Origin: Gp13-AA77 sp035949375
GTDB lineage: Bacteria > Acidobacteriota > Terriglobia > UBA7540
DNA length: 64,000 bases
NCBI GenBank assembly: GCA_035949375.1
Contig: DASZIG010000113.1
Location: forward strand, 121,558-185,557
Direction: 5' to 3'
The notes below the pieces were generated by a model, which ran no database searches, was not told the DNA's origin, and saw nothing but the letters and a program-made list of their open reading frames with translations. Positions 1 to 8,640 of the stretch are shown in pieces; position 1 is the stretch's first letter, and every line of letters begins with the position of its first letter. The position numbers and the translations under genes are program-made.

Positions 1-1866
1 GGGAAAGGCCAGCGTCATTCCCGAAGGCATGCCTTCGGCGTTGAAGAGTGTCACTTCGCGAACGGGATTTCCAGCGAAACCTCCGAGCAGCAGCGGAACG
101 TGGCTGTAGAAAACTCCGGCGCCGGCGCGCAGCACGGTCTTGCCGCTCTTTCCGGGCGAGTAGACCACGCCGGCGCGCGGAGCGAAGTTGATGGGCGCGC
201 CCAGCGTCTGGCCGGTGAAGCGCAACCCGAGATCGACGCCCAGTTGCCGGGTCATGGTCCAGTGATCCTGGATGAATCCCGCGCCTTCGGTATCACTTGC
301 CGAGAGCGCACCCGTTCCTTTGAAGTCAATCTGCTCGAGCAGCGTGCCGGCGGCGCCGAGAATCTGCACGGGCCGCGACTCGCTCGAGCCGGAAAAAGCG
401 CGCTGGATGAAGTTGCCCCCGGCCATGAGATCGTGTTCCCCATACCAGGTCCGCGGCGCCAGCGTGACGGTTTCCCCGACCTGCTCCTCATTGCTTTGGC
501 GAGCGTACGTATTGAAGAAATTCCCGCCCCAGCCGTTCGGGGTCACGAGCATGTCGTCGGACCCCTGGCCGTGCCCGTAGCTGTCGAAACGCATGCCTTC
601 GGCGATGCTTGTGAACACCACACCCGAGGAAGTGAGATAGCGATCCGTGAGCGCAATTGAGTATCCGCGCTGGCCGTAGTCGGAGGACGCGGTCTGCGGA
701 ATGAGCGAGTCGATATCCGCGAACTCAGTCGTGAGCGGGAATACGTTCGCCGTCACCGTGGTCAGGTGCCGCGCCGAGAAGACGTACTGAAGGCTGGTGA
801 AAGACTTGAAATCGTGGGTCTTGATCTCGTCGTTGGGCCAGGCCAGGCCTCGCACCACCTGCTTGTCGGCGTCATACACAACGGACTCGGCGAAGTTCAA
901 GCGATTGGCGATGAGGGGGCCGGTCACGTAGACGGCAGGATTGAAGTCCGCGATACCCACCAGGGTGCCGGTCTCGAATCGCGGGTTGGGAGTGATGTTC
1001 TGAACTTCGTAGTGCCACTGGCTCAAAGGCGGCCTGGTGTTGAGGGTGGTTAGGCCGCCGGAGAACCCGCCGTAGTCGGCACGATAGGCGTTCTTGGAAA
1101 CCTGGAGCGACTCGATGGCTTGCAGGGGAACGTCGACCGAGAAGCCGCCGGTCACCGGGTCTACGTTCTCAGCGCCGTCGAGCAGTAGCAAGCCCTGATT
1201 CTCCGGCAGTCCCTTGATGTTGATCTTGCCGTCCGGCGTGCGCACCACGCCTGGGATGAGCGGCAGCGCTGCTTTGAATTTCTGCTCCGCCATAGGCAGA
1301 TCGATGATCTGGGCCGACGTGAAAGTCGCGGGCGGAGCGCCCTGTTCGAGGCCGGCGGTCGGAGATTTGGCCTGGACTTCCACTCTTTGGCGCAGTACCT
1401 TCTCGGCCGGCAGTATCAACTCGAGAGCGGGCGACGCGCTCGTCAAATCCAGTTGTTCTTCCACCGGATGATAACCGGCAGCCGCGCACGCCAGCTTGTA
1501 GGCGCCCGGCGATAACTGCGCGAATGCGAACTTTCCCTCGCGATCGGTATTGACCGTGAGCCCTCGGGAAGGGAGCAGACTTCCGGTGAGCGTGCAGACC
1601 GCGTCCATGAGCGGCGCAGACTGGTCGTTCAGCACTCTGCCTTCGAGATTCGACAATTGTCGCGGCCGGGCCTGCGCCCAGCCCGGCGCCGATCGCGTGG
1701 TCATCAACAGCGCCGTCAAAACGATCGGGAGCAGCGCTCGCGATATTGTCGCCGACGAGGCCCGAAATGATCTGCCATTCCGACCCAAGCGCCCCGAAGC
1801 GAAAAATCCCCATATTTGGGGCAGGCGTAGGGGGAAACTGCCGGGATGCTTCGCTGGGCTCAGCAT
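1..1866 (-). CDS. Oar-like TonB-dependent receptor, 3' end cut by window edge
   Basis: Outer-membrane receptor of the carboxypeptidase-regulatory-like/TonB type, incomplete at its C-terminus because it runs off the left edge. Reading inward from 1866, a long basic N-region leads to a hydrophobic signal segment (ALLPIVLTALLM) and a likely cleavage after GWA. A regulatory-like fold follows (GRVLNDQSAPLMDAVCTLTG), then a plug-like region with LPLIPGV, GLPENQGLLLLDGAENVDP and SLQVSKNAYRADYGG, then beta-barrel-type sequence. The downstream STAS gene ends 33 bp before it on the same strand, so the two may be cotranscribed. The start is uncertain: the ATG at 1866 lacks a clear Shine-Dalgarno sequence. 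Substrate unknown; in Acidobacteriota such receptors are often linked to carbohydrate or oligomer uptake. Confidence 0.8.
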   Translation of the reverse strand, partial: MLSPAKHPGSFPLRLPQIWGFFASGRLGRNGRSFRASSATISRALLPIVLTALLMTTRSAPGWAQARPRQLSNLEGRVLNDQSAPLMDAVCTLTGSLLPSRGLTVNTDREGKFAFAQLSPGAYKLACAAAGYHPVEEQLDLTSASPALELILPAEKVLRQRVEVQAKSPTAGLEQGAPPATFTSAQIIDLPMAEQKFKAALPLIPGVVRTPDGKINIKGLPENQGLLLLDGAENVDPVTGGFSVDVPLQAIESLQVSKNAYRADYGGFSGGLTTLNTRPPLSQWHYEVQNITPNPRFETGTLVGIADFNPAVYVTGPLIANRLNFAESVVYDADKQVVRGLAWPNDEIKTHDFKSFTSLQYVFSARHLTTVTANVFPLTTEFADIDSLIPQTASSDYGQRGYSIALTDRYLTSSGVVFTSIAEGMRFDSYGHGQGSDDMLVTPNGWGGNFFNTYARQSNEEQVGETVTLAPRTWYGEHDLMAGGNFIQRAFSGSSESRPVQILGAAGTLLEQIDFKGTGALSASDTEGAGFIQDHWTMTRQLGVDLGLRFTGQTLGAPINFAPRAGVVYSPGKSGKTVLRAGAGVFYSHVPLLLGGFAGNPVREVTLFNAEGMPSGMTLAFP

Positions 1867-1898
1867 GGACAGGTTTGCGACGACATCGGACGCGATGC

Positions 1899-2258
1899 CT
1901 AATTTGATTCGGGAATAACGAAGGAGGCTCGCGCCTTGTCGAGGCTGTCATGCACCTCGAACAGAGTGCTTAGCCGGGTGATCTGGATGAGATCGCGCAC
2001 TCTAGAGGTGAGGTTTGCAAGCTTCAATTCGCCGCCCGCCTTCCGCACGGAAGCGGCGCCGCCCACCAGCGTACCCAGGCCGGCGCTGTCAATGTAATCG
2101 ACGCCGGCCAGGTCCAGCACGATGCGCGTGTGGCCGGACTCGGCGGCGCTCTTGATACGCCGGCGCAGGACCTCCGTCTCCGGTCCGAGCATGATGCGGC
2201 CGCGGGCCTCGAGCACCAGCACGTCATCCATCAGCTTGTCGACGATGTGCAGAGACAT
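1899..2258 (-). CDS. STAS-domain anti-sigma factor antagonist
   Basis: A 119-residue single-domain STAS protein of the SpoIIAA/RsbV type. Such proteins bind anti-sigma kinases and are switched by phosphorylation of a serine. The core motif DYIDSAGLGTLVG around residues 54-66 contains the expected phospho-acceptor serine. The N-terminal strand (DDVLVLEARGRIMLGPE) and the C-terminal helix (LFEVHDSLDKARASF) fit the family length. No RsbW-like kinase or cognate sigma gene adjoins it, so its partner lies elsewhere. It is upstream of the Oar-like receptor on the same strand. Confidence 0.88.
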   Translation of the reverse strand: MSLHIVDKLMDDVLVLEARGRIMLGPETEVLRRRIKSAAESGHTRIVLDLAGVDYIDSAGLGTLVGGAASVRKAGGELKLANLTSRVRDLIQITRLSTLFEVHDSLDKARASFVIPESN

Positions 2259-2349
2259 AAAGGAACGATGATTGAGGAACGATGAAGGCTGAATAACCGG
2301 CGACCATCCTGTGTTACTCAGCGTTCATCCTTTGTTCTTCTCACAAGAA

Positions 2350-2415
2350 GCAACGATGATTGATGAACGACGGATGTTGAGCGATCATCATTCACTATTC
2401 ATCGTTCATCGTTGC
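2350..2415. repeat. GATGA-rich imperfect palindrome downstream of pnp
   Basis: The 10-bp arms GCAACGATGA (2350-2359) and TCATCGTTGC (2406-2415) are exact inverted complements. The interior is built from variants of the word GATGAACGA/TCGTTCATC. Related words recur at 2262-2285. It sits just after the pnp stop codon and may fold in the 3' end of that transcript. No clear U-tract terminator is present. Confidence 0.6.
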
Positions 2416-2421
2416 TTTTCC

Positions 2422-4539
2422 TCACTGCTGAGGTGCGGCCGCGGCTCCTGTCTTCTGCCGCTGATCGCGCAAGACGGCCTTGCGGCTCAGCCGAATCTTG
2501 TTACCCTCGATCGAGATCACTTTCACCAGGAGTTGATCGCCTTCCTTCAGCTCCTTGCGAATATCCTGAATCCGGTGCTCGGCGACTTCGCTGATGTGAA
2601 GCAGTCCGTCCGTGCCCGGGAAGATCTCCACAAAGGCGCCAAATTCGGCAAGCCGCACAACCTTGCCGAGATAGGTCTTGCCGAGCTCGGCCTCCGCCAT
2701 CATGTCCTTGATGATCTTCAGCGCCTTGTCAGCCGCTGCGGAGTCGGCGGCGGCCACGTTCACGCGTCCGTCGTCTTCCACGTCGATCTTAACGCCCGTT
2801 TGCTCGATGATGCCACGGATGGTCTTGCCGCCGGGCCCGATCAACTCCCCGATCTTGCTCGGGTTGATGCGGAGCGTGTAGATGCGGGGCGCGAAGGTGG
2901 AAACAGCGGTACGGGGCTCGGGCAGCACCTCGAGCATCTTGCCGAGCACGTGCAACCGTCCGACTTTGGCCTGCTCCATCGCCTCGTGCATGATGGCGGT
3001 GGTGATGCCGCCGATTTTGATGTCCATCTGCAGCGCGGTAATGCCCTTGGCCGTACCTGCAACCTTGAAGTCCATGTCGCCGTAGTGATCCTCGGCGCCC
3101 GCGATGTCGGTTAGGATCGCGTACTTCTCGCCTTCCTTCACCAGGCCCATGGCGATGCCGGCCACCGGATCCTTGATAGGGACGCCGGCGTCCATCAGCG
3201 CCAGGCAGCCGCCGCAAACCGTCGCCATCGACGATGAGCCGTTCGACTCCAGAATGTCGGAAACCACGCGCAGGGTGTATGGGAACTGATCCTCTTCCGG
3301 GATCATCGAGAGCAGGGCGCGCTCGGCCAGGTTGCCGTGCCCGATCTCGCGCCGGCCGGGTCCGCGCAGGAAGCCGGTCTCGCCCACGCTGAAGGGCGGA
3401 AAGTTGTAATGCAGCATGAAGCGCTTGAAGCTCTCGCCTTCGAGAACGTCCAAACGCTGCTGATCCTCGGCGGTGCCGAGTGTTGCCGTCACCAGCGCCT
3501 GGGTTTCGCCGCGGGTAAACAGCGCGGAGCCGTGCGTGCGCGGCAGCAGGCCCACTTCGCACGTGATGGACCGCACCTGATCGAACGCCCGGCGGTCGGG
3601 GCGCTGGTGCTTCAGCAGCACGTCGTCGCGGAACATGCGCTCATAGAGCGCCTCGAAGGCGTGCTTCACTTCCTTCTGCAAATCTTCGTCGTCTTCGGGA
3701 TAGCCGGCCAGCAACTCCTCGCGCAGTGCCTTGATCGCGCGCTCGCTTTCGAGCTTGGATTGTTTCGAGGTGTCCATGGCAACGCGCAGCTTGTCGGTGG
3801 ACTTCTCGGCCACGTCTTTCGCCAGCGCCTCATTGTGGACAGGAGGCGCCACGGCGCGCTTCTTGATGCCGAGCTTCTGGAACAGCTCTTTCTGGGCGGC
3901 CACAATCTTGCGGATTTCGCCGTGGCCGTACTGGATGGCGTCGATCATCGCGTCTTCAGAAAGCTCGCGGGCCGCACATTCCACCATCACGATGGCGTCT
4001 TCGCTCCCCGCCACCACCAGGTTCAGCAGACTGCTCTTGATTTCGGCGTAGGTGGGATTCGTCACCAGGCGCCCCTCCACCAGGCCGACGCGGACGGCCG
4101 CGATGGGGGTGGAAAACGGGATGTCGGAAAGATAGAGCGCGGTGGCGCCGGCCGTCACGCCGATCACGTCCGGGTTGTAGCTTTCATCGGCCGAGAGCAC
4201 CATGGCGATCACCTGGGTCTCGTCGCGATAGCCATCGGTAAACAGCGGGCGCACCGGACGGTCGATCTGCCGGCTGGTCAGGATCTCTTTCTCGGTCGGC
4301 CGCCCTTCGCGCTTAAAGAATCCTCCCGGGATCTTGCCGGCCGCGTACGTATACTCGCGATAATCCACCGTCAGGGGAAAGAAATCGATGCCCTCGCGGG
4401 GCTTTGAAGAGCAGGCCGTGGCCAGCACGACCGTATCGCCGTAACGCACGAACGCCGAACCGTTGGCCTGCTTCGCTACCTTGCCGGTCTCGATCGTCAA
4501 TGTGCTCGAACCGAGCGGTATCGCTACTTGATGTTGCAT
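2422..4539 (-). CDS. pnp: Polyribonucleotide nucleotidyltransferase (PNPase)
   Basis: A 705-residue 3'-5' phosphorolytic exoribonuclease and RNA-tailing enzyme of the degradosome type. Two RNase PH domains are visible: the first begins near IETGKVAKQANGSAF and the second has LFTRGETQALV. The region between them is the helical linker. A KH domain (IGPGGKTIRGIIEQTG) and an S1 domain (GKVVRLAEFGAFVEIFPG) follow. The start was moved 34 codons inside the longest frame, to an ATG preceded by GGAGGAGAACAA. It lies directly downstream of rpsO, the classic arrangement, with a stem-loop in the gap where PNPase autoregulation occurs in other bacteria. Confidence 0.97.
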   Translation of the reverse strand: MQHQVAIPLGSSTLTIETGKVAKQANGSAFVRYGDTVVLATACSSKPREGIDFFPLTVDYREYTYAAGKIPGGFFKREGRPTEKEILTSRQIDRPVRPLFTDGYRDETQVIAMVLSADESYNPDVIGVTAGATALYLSDIPFSTPIAAVRVGLVEGRLVTNPTYAEIKSSLLNLVVAGSEDAIVMVECAARELSEDAMIDAIQYGHGEIRKIVAAQKELFQKLGIKKRAVAPPVHNEALAKDVAEKSTDKLRVAMDTSKQSKLESERAIKALREELLAGYPEDDEDLQKEVKHAFEALYERMFRDDVLLKHQRPDRRAFDQVRSITCEVGLLPRTHGSALFTRGETQALVTATLGTAEDQQRLDVLEGESFKRFMLHYNFPPFSVGETGFLRGPGRREIGHGNLAERALLSMIPEEDQFPYTLRVVSDILESNGSSSMATVCGGCLALMDAGVPIKDPVAGIAMGLVKEGEKYAILTDIAGAEDHYGDMDFKVAGTAKGITALQMDIKIGGITTAIMHEAMEQAKVGRLHVLGKMLEVLPEPRTAVSTFAPRIYTLRINPSKIGELIGPGGKTIRGIIEQTGVKIDVEDDGRVNVAAADSAAADKALKIIKDMMAEAELGKTYLGKVVRLAEFGAFVEIFPGTDGLLHISEVAEHRIQDIRKELKEGDQLLVKVISIEGNKIRLSRKAVLRDQRQKTGAAAAPQQ

Positions 4540-4727
4540 TTGTTCTCCTCCATACACCGGACCGCCGCATGACGGAAGCCGGGCCGGCTGGCGGCTCGGC
4601 TCGCACGAAACGAGCGCTTGAGCGGCTGCCGGGGCGGGCACTCAGCCCGCAACTGAAAATGACTTGCTGATAAGGGGATTGGCGAGTCGAGACGAGGCGG
4701 GGAAAAAGCCCCCACCCGAAGGCTGAA

Positions 4728-4746
4728 AGCCGGGAGAATCCCGGCT
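4728..4746 (-). promoter_or_regulatory. Stem-loop in the rpsO-pnp intergenic leader
   Basis: A perfect 8-bp inverted repeat (AGCCGGGA / TCCCGGCT) around a 3-nt loop lies in the 287-bp gap between rpsO and pnp. A second, G/C-run stem (about 4697-4713) lies just beyond it towards pnp. In enterobacteria the equivalent leader hairpin is cut by RNase III and mediates pnp autocontrol. That role here is inference from position. Confidence 0.5.
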
Positions 4747-4826
4747 GAAGACCGGCGACACAGCTCCGAGCTCGGGTCATCCCCTGCCGAAGCCTTCAGA
4801 TTTCCGGAAACTTCACTCACTACCAG

Positions 4827-5096
4827 CTATTTGCGGATGCCCAGCCGTTCGATGAGCTGCTTGTAACGTGCAGGATCGCGGCCTTTCAGGTATTCCAGGA
4901 GCCGGCGGCGCTTGCCAACCATAATCAGCAATCCGCGCCGGGACGCGTGGTCCTTCCGATGGACATTAAAATGCTCGTTCAGGTAAGTTATTCTCTCACT
5001 GAGAACGGCCACCTGCACCTCGGGTGAGCCCACATCTTTGGCGTTAATCCGATATCGATTGATCAGGCCCGTCTTGGCTTCCCGCGTCAGTGGCAT
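4827..5096 (-). CDS. rpsO: 30S ribosomal protein S15
   Basis: An 89-residue small-subunit protein that binds 16S rRNA early in assembly of the central domain. The family hallmarks are present: GSPEVQVAVLSERITYLNEH, the basic HRKDHASRRGLLIMVGKRRRLLEYL block, and the ending RLGIRK. The length is the usual 88-89 residues. The stop codon is TAG, which shows that amber is a normal terminator in this genome. It precedes pnp on the same strand. No obvious rpsO autoregulatory fold was identified upstream. Confidence 0.98.
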   Translation of the reverse strand: MPLTREAKTGLINRYRINAKDVGSPEVQVAVLSERITYLNEHFNVHRKDHASRRGLLIMVGKRRRLLEYLKGRDPARYKQLIERLGIRK

Positions 5097-5323
5097 CCGC
5101 TGGTTTCCTCGCTTCTCTTTGCTTTTTCCCTTTGTATCCCAATCAGACTAACACGCTTTAACTACAACCGCAATCCCTGGTTAGGGATCAGGAGCTTTGA
5201 AATCATCGATTGCACCTGTTGGTTACGGGCTGTGTGTTCGCTCCTAAGAAGCATCGGCCTCTTCGATCCAGAGTCAAGACTTAAGCAACATGTAATTCAG
5301 TAGGATATGGGTATCGCCGTCCT

Positions 5324-5746
5324 CTATCGAACCGCCTTACGAAACCGGGAGGCGGCGAGGTCGGCTAAAAGTCCCAACATCAAAAACATAGCGCCTACTG
5401 GAAAATCCCAACTGACCAGCCCGTCGCTCGAGACCGCCAGGAGGACGATGGCGGTGACTGTCAGAACGATGCCGCTTGCAGTCATGACCCTGGCGGCCCG
5501 CTGCTGCCGGCTCTCCTTAAGTCCCATGAAGCCCCCCGTGATGGCCAGCGCAATGCCCCCGAGTAGCGCCAGGCCGGCCGCAGCCACCGCCGGGCTCAGG
5601 CCTCGAAGCGAAGTCAGGACGGGGAAAACCAGCAGCAGGACCCCAAGGAATCCGATCGCGATTTGAAGGCAGGCCATTTCTTCGCCTGGCAGTTGCTGCT
5701 TCTTTCGACTTAGTTCCTGGTCCAGGCTGCCGGCTTCTGTGTCCAC
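5324..5746 (-). CDS. Hypothetical four-helix membrane protein
   Basis: A 140-residue protein with about four hydrophobic segments: CLQIAIGFLGVLLLVFPVL, AAAGLALLGGIALAITGGF, GIVLTVTAIVLLAV and FPVGAMFLMLGLLADLAA. A polar N-terminus and a basic C-terminal tail flank them. The frame starts with GTG; an internal ATG at codon 24 just before helix 1 is an alternative start. I do not recognise the family. It lies downstream of the YqeY-like gene on the same strand, 59 bp away. The opposite-strand frame here lacks protein-like character. Confidence 0.55.
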   Translation of the reverse strand: MDTEAGSLDQELSRKKQQLPGEEMACLQIAIGFLGVLLLVFPVLTSLRGLSPAVAAAGLALLGGIALAITGGFMGLKESRQQRAARVMTASGIVLTVTAIVLLAVSSDGLVSWDFPVGAMFLMLGLLADLAASRFRKAVR

Positions 5747-5805
5747 AGGCGTCTCACTTTCGAAGGGAATCTGGTTGCCTCGTTCAGAATCGACGCGGAC
5801 GCCGG

Positions 5806-6255
5806 TCAGGCGCCGAGCAAGGCTCGCGCCTTCTCGTTCACCCGCCTGCCATCCACATTCTTGCCCGCGAGCCTTGCCATGGCGGCTTTCATCACTTTAC
5901 CCAGATCCTTGGCCGTGGCGGCACCGGTTTCGGCAATCGCCGCCGTCACCGCCGCTCCAACGTCTTCGTCGCTGGCGGCTGCCGGCAGGTACTCCTCCAA
6001 GATCTTGACCTCGGCCTCTTCCTTGACGGCCAACTCCTCGCGTCCACCTCTGCGAAATTGTTCCGCGGACTCGTGCCGCTGCTTCACCAGGGAGCGCAAC
6101 GTGGCCAGCGTTTCGGAGTCTTCGAGCGGGCGCGTGAGCTCCACCTGCTTGAGCTTCAAGGCCGATTTCGTCATGCGCAGAACGCTCAAGCGCAGCTCCG
6201 CCCGCGCCTTCATGGCCGCCACCAGGTCCTGCTCCACTTTTTCCGCAATGGTCAT
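5806..6255 (-). CDS. GatB/YqeY-domain protein
   Basis: A 149-residue YqeY-family protein. The domain is shared with the tRNA-binding tail of GatB, and free-standing versions are of unsettled function. Family features include the N-terminal helix IAEKVEQDLVAAMKARAELRLSVLRM, the central QRHESAEQFRRGGREELAVKEEAEVKILEEYLP segment and the C-terminal DLGKVMKAAMARLAGKNVDGRRVNEKAR. The start is an ATG with no strong Shine-Dalgarno sequence visible. It is followed by the small membrane protein on the same strand. Confidence 0.92.
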   Translation of the reverse strand: MTIAEKVEQDLVAAMKARAELRLSVLRMTKSALKLKQVELTRPLEDSETLATLRSLVKQRHESAEQFRRGGREELAVKEEAEVKILEEYLPAAASDEDVGAAVTAAIAETGAATAKDLGKVMKAAMARLAGKNVDGRRVNEKARALLGA

Positions 6256-6416
6256 CCAAAACTCCCGGCGAAAAACCTCAAGCCTTTATATACCACAGTT
6301 GTTTGCAGCCCGCGCTCGCCGGAATCTGACAATACTCAACCTTCGAGCCGCCGCATTCATCACATAAACATGGCCGCGACCGAGCGGGAAATCGCGCGGC
6401 TTGAAAGGAGAACGGT

Positions 6417-6902
6417 ATGGAATCGAGAATTGATGTTCAGAAGGTTGCACCGGACGCGATCAAGCCTTTGCTCGATCTCGGGGATTACGTGCACCGCAGC
6501 GGCTTGGAGCTGCGGCTCGTAAACCTGGTGTTGCTGCGCGCTTCCCAGATCAACGGCTGCGCATACTGCATCGACATGCACACCAAAGACGCGCGCGCGG
6601 AGGGCGAGAGCGAGCAGCGCCTTTACGAACTGGACGCCTGGCGCGAGACGCCGTTTTATACGGACCGCGAGCGCGCGGCTCTCGCCTGGACCGAGGCGGT
6701 CACCCAGATAAGCCAGGGGCACGTGCCGGACGAGGTCTATGAGGAGGCTCGCCGGCACTTCTCCGAGAAGGAACTGGTTGACCTCAACATGGCCGTTGTC
6801 GTGATCAACGCCTGGAATCGCATTGCCATCAGCTTCCGGGCAGTGCCCGGGACCTACCAGCCGGCGGCGCGGCGCCAGGCCACTGCGCGTTCCGCTTCCT
6901 GA
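6417..6902 (+). CDS. AhpD-like carboxymuconolactone decarboxylase-family protein
   Basis: A 161-residue AhpD-like protein. The redox motif CAYCIDMH (residues 48-55) has the CxxC pair and nearby histidine used by AhpD-type alkylhydroperoxidases. The helical segments DRERAALAWTEAVTQI and LVDLNMAVVVINAWNRIA match the family. GAAAGGAG just upstream of the ATG supports the start. It is a single gene with no AhpC or regulator adjacent, so the reductant and peroxide substrate are unknown. Confidence 0.9.
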   Translation: MESRIDVQKVAPDAIKPLLDLGDYVHRSGLELRLVNLVLLRASQINGCAYCIDMHTKDARAEGESEQRLYELDAWRETPFYTDRERAALAWTEAVTQISQGHVPDEVYEEARRHFSEKELVDLNMAVVVINAWNRIAISFRAVPGTYQPAARRQATARSAS

Positions 6903-6931
6903 CACCCGGAGGCATCAAAAACCGAAGCTCA

Positions 6932-6990
6932 CCACGGAGGGCACAGAGCCTTACGGCGAACAAGCCCTCTTCTCTCTGTGCCCTTCGTGG
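6932..6990. repeat. Intergenic palindrome of the CCACGGAGG...CTCTGTG type
   Basis: Arm 6932-6948 (CCACGGAGGGCACAGAG) pairs with 6974-6990 (CTCTGTGCCCTTCGTGG) over 17 bp with one G-T wobble, around a 25-nt loop. A diverged copy lies at 41068-41115. It sits between the convergent AhpD-like gene and msrA. It is not followed by a clear T-run, so it is listed as a dispersed repeat rather than a terminator. Confidence 0.7.
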
Positions 6991-7023
6991 GCTTTCTGCG
7001 ATGAAATCGCCGCGCCGCGAATC

Positions 7024-7683
7024 CTACTTGTACAAGTCGGGGAATTCCTGCTTGAGATTCTTCAGCTTGGGCAGGTCGTTGTAAACGATGTAAGGATTGT
7101 CCGGATGAAGCGCCAGGTAGTTCTGGTGGTACCCTTCGGCTTCGTAAAAGGCGCGGAAAGGAACCACCTGGGTCACGATCGGCTCCCCGAACGCATGGGC
7201 TTTGTTGAGCTGGTCGATGTAAGCGAGCGCGACCTGCTTCTGCTCGTCGCTGGTATAGAAGATGACCGAGCGATACTGGGTGCCCGTGTCCGGCCCCTGC
7301 CGGTTCAGCTCCGTGGGATCGGTCGCTACAGAGAAAAACACGCGAAGCAGCTGGGCATACGTGACCTTCGAGGGGTCGTATGTGATCTTCACGGATTCGG
7401 CGTGCCCGGTCTCGCCGGTGCTCACCACCTCGTAGTGCGCCGTGTTGGCGTTACCTCCGGAAAAGCCGGAGATCACGTTGGTAACACCCTTCACGTGTTT
7501 GAAGACGGCATCGACACCCCAAAAACATCCGCCCGCCAGCACGGCCGTCTGCTTGCCTTTCAAGTCAGAGACCTGGGACGGCCCTGAGTATTCGGGAACC
7601 TGGCCGTTCGCCACCGTGCAAGCCGCCAAGGCCAGCGCGGCCAAAACAATCGGCATCGGCATGACAGAACTAAGACGTCGCAT
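7024..7683 (-). CDS. msrA: Exported peptide-methionine (S)-S-oxide reductase MsrA
   Basis: A 219-residue repair enzyme reducing methionine-S-sulfoxide in proteins. The catalytic motif GGCFWGVDAVF is present, with family blocks VSGFSGG, YEVVSTGETGHAESV, FFSVATDPTELNRQGPDTGTQYRS and EGYHQNYL. The N-terminus (PMPIVLAALALAAC) is a lipobox-type signal, so the enzyme is probably a periplasm-facing lipoprotein. Apart from the lipobox cysteine, the catalytic cysteine is the only one seen, so a C-terminal resolving cysteine is absent. The ATG at 7683 was chosen over an upstream GTG because AGGGGTGA precedes it. The stop is TAG. Confidence 0.95.
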   Translation of the reverse strand: MRRLSSVMPMPIVLAALALAACTVANGQVPEYSGPSQVSDLKGKQTAVLAGGCFWGVDAVFKHVKGVTNVISGFSGGNANTAHYEVVSTGETGHAESVKITYDPSKVTYAQLLRVFFSVATDPTELNRQGPDTGTQYRSVIFYTSDEQKQVALAYIDQLNKAHAFGEPIVTQVVPFRAFYEAEGYHQNYLALHPDNPYIVYNDLPKLKNLKQEFPDLYK

Positions 7684-7923
7684 GGTAGCGTCACCCCTGG
7701 TGTCCACGATAACCTTCTAACACCCTCAACCTGCATATGAGATGGATTCAGCCCTCGAAAGGTTCGCCGCCTAAGGAGCGAGCTCTCCGGGCCGCGCAGT
7801 TCGACTCCCAGAGTGTTTTGCCGAGCCCTCGTCAACTGCGCAGGAATTCGAACTCCGCAGCTTCCGGAATCTGCAATTTTGCATCTGCAATCTATCGGAA
7901 GTTCTCTAACACAATAAACTCAT

Positions 7924-7929
7924 TATAAT
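7924..7929 (+). promoter_or_regulatory. Consensus -10 element just upstream of mobA
   Basis: A perfect TATAAT lies 13 nt before the mobA ATG. The matching -35 position is poor (GTTCTC). If used, transcription would start only a few nucleotides before the start codon. Together with the absence of a Shine-Dalgarno sequence, this suggests a nearly leaderless transcript. Confidence 0.45.
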
Positions 7930-7941
7930 ATTCTGGCCACA

Positions 7942-8574
7942 ATGCCTGAACGTTACCCGGAGCTTGCCGCGTTTGTGCTGGTGGGCGGGGCCAGCCGCCG
8001 CATGGGCCGGCCCAAGCATGACCTGGCGTTCGGCAGCGGGACCCTGCTGGCCCGGGCCGTGCGCCTGGCGGGATCGGTCGGGCGCACCGTGACTGTATTG
8101 GGGCCGCCCGGGCGGGCGTGCGGTCTCGCGGTGGGGGCGACCGGACTGGAAGTTCCCGCATTGCCGGATGCCATCGCGGGCCGCGGACCGCTCGGCGCGA
8201 TCCTCAGCGGCCTCAGCCGCACGCGCACCGAGTACAATCTCTTTCTCAGTTGCGATTTGCCATTCATGCACGCGCGCTTCCTGCGCTATCTTGCGGGGCA
8301 CGCACTTCAGTCACAGGCCGACGTCACGCTCGCTTACACGCCGCGAGAGGGGTATCAGCCGCTGGCCGCGATCTATCGCCGGCGTGCGCGAACGGCAGTG
8401 CGGGCAAGCCTCGAGCGCGGGCACAACAAGATCACCCGCTTCTTCTCCAGGGTCCACGTAGGGGTGCTGCGCTGGCCCGAACTGACGCGAGCCGGATTTC
8501 AACCCTTCATTTTTGATAACCTGAATACGCCCGAAGACTACGAGCGGGCGCTCGGCCGGATTCGAGGGTCCTGA
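7942..8574 (+). CDS. mobA: Molybdenum cofactor guanylyltransferase MobA
   Basis: A 210-residue nucleotidyltransferase that attaches GMP to molybdopterin to make the bis-MGD cofactor. The GTP-binding signature LVGGASRRMGRPK lies near residue 13. The metal-binding region appears as LFLSCDLPF, and GRGPLGAILSGL and GYQPLAAIYRR match family blocks. No SD precedes the ATG; a TATAAT lies 13 nt upstream. It lies just before an MlaF-like ATPase, with no other moco genes nearby. Confidence 0.92.
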   Translation: MPERYPELAAFVLVGGASRRMGRPKHDLAFGSGTLLARAVRLAGSVGRTVTVLGPPGRACGLAVGATGLEVPALPDAIAGRGPLGAILSGLSRTRTEYNLFLSCDLPFMHARFLRYLAGHALQSQADVTLAYTPREGYQPLAAIYRRRARTAVRASLERGHNKITRFFSRVHVGVLRWPELTRAGFQPFIFDNLNTPEDYERALGRIRGS

Positions 8575-8640
8575 TCGGAGTGTTCGAATCCGCGCGTCGA
8601 CGCCGGGCGTGTCGCGCGCCTGGCTCGTTAACCGGCAACC

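Noticed and set aside
1169..1951. Minus-strand 260-codon open frame at the left end
   Set aside because: It lies in another frame of the Oar-like receptor, has Arg/Pro-rich low-complexity translation and no family features.
3337..4407. 356-codon plus-strand frame opposite pnp
   Set aside because: It is an antisense shadow of a high-GC gene; the sequence is His/Gly/Arg-biased and pnp is unambiguous.
7755..7830. GTTCGACTCC resembling a tRNA T-arm
   Set aside because: No matching D-arm, anticodon stem or acceptor stem could be formed around it.
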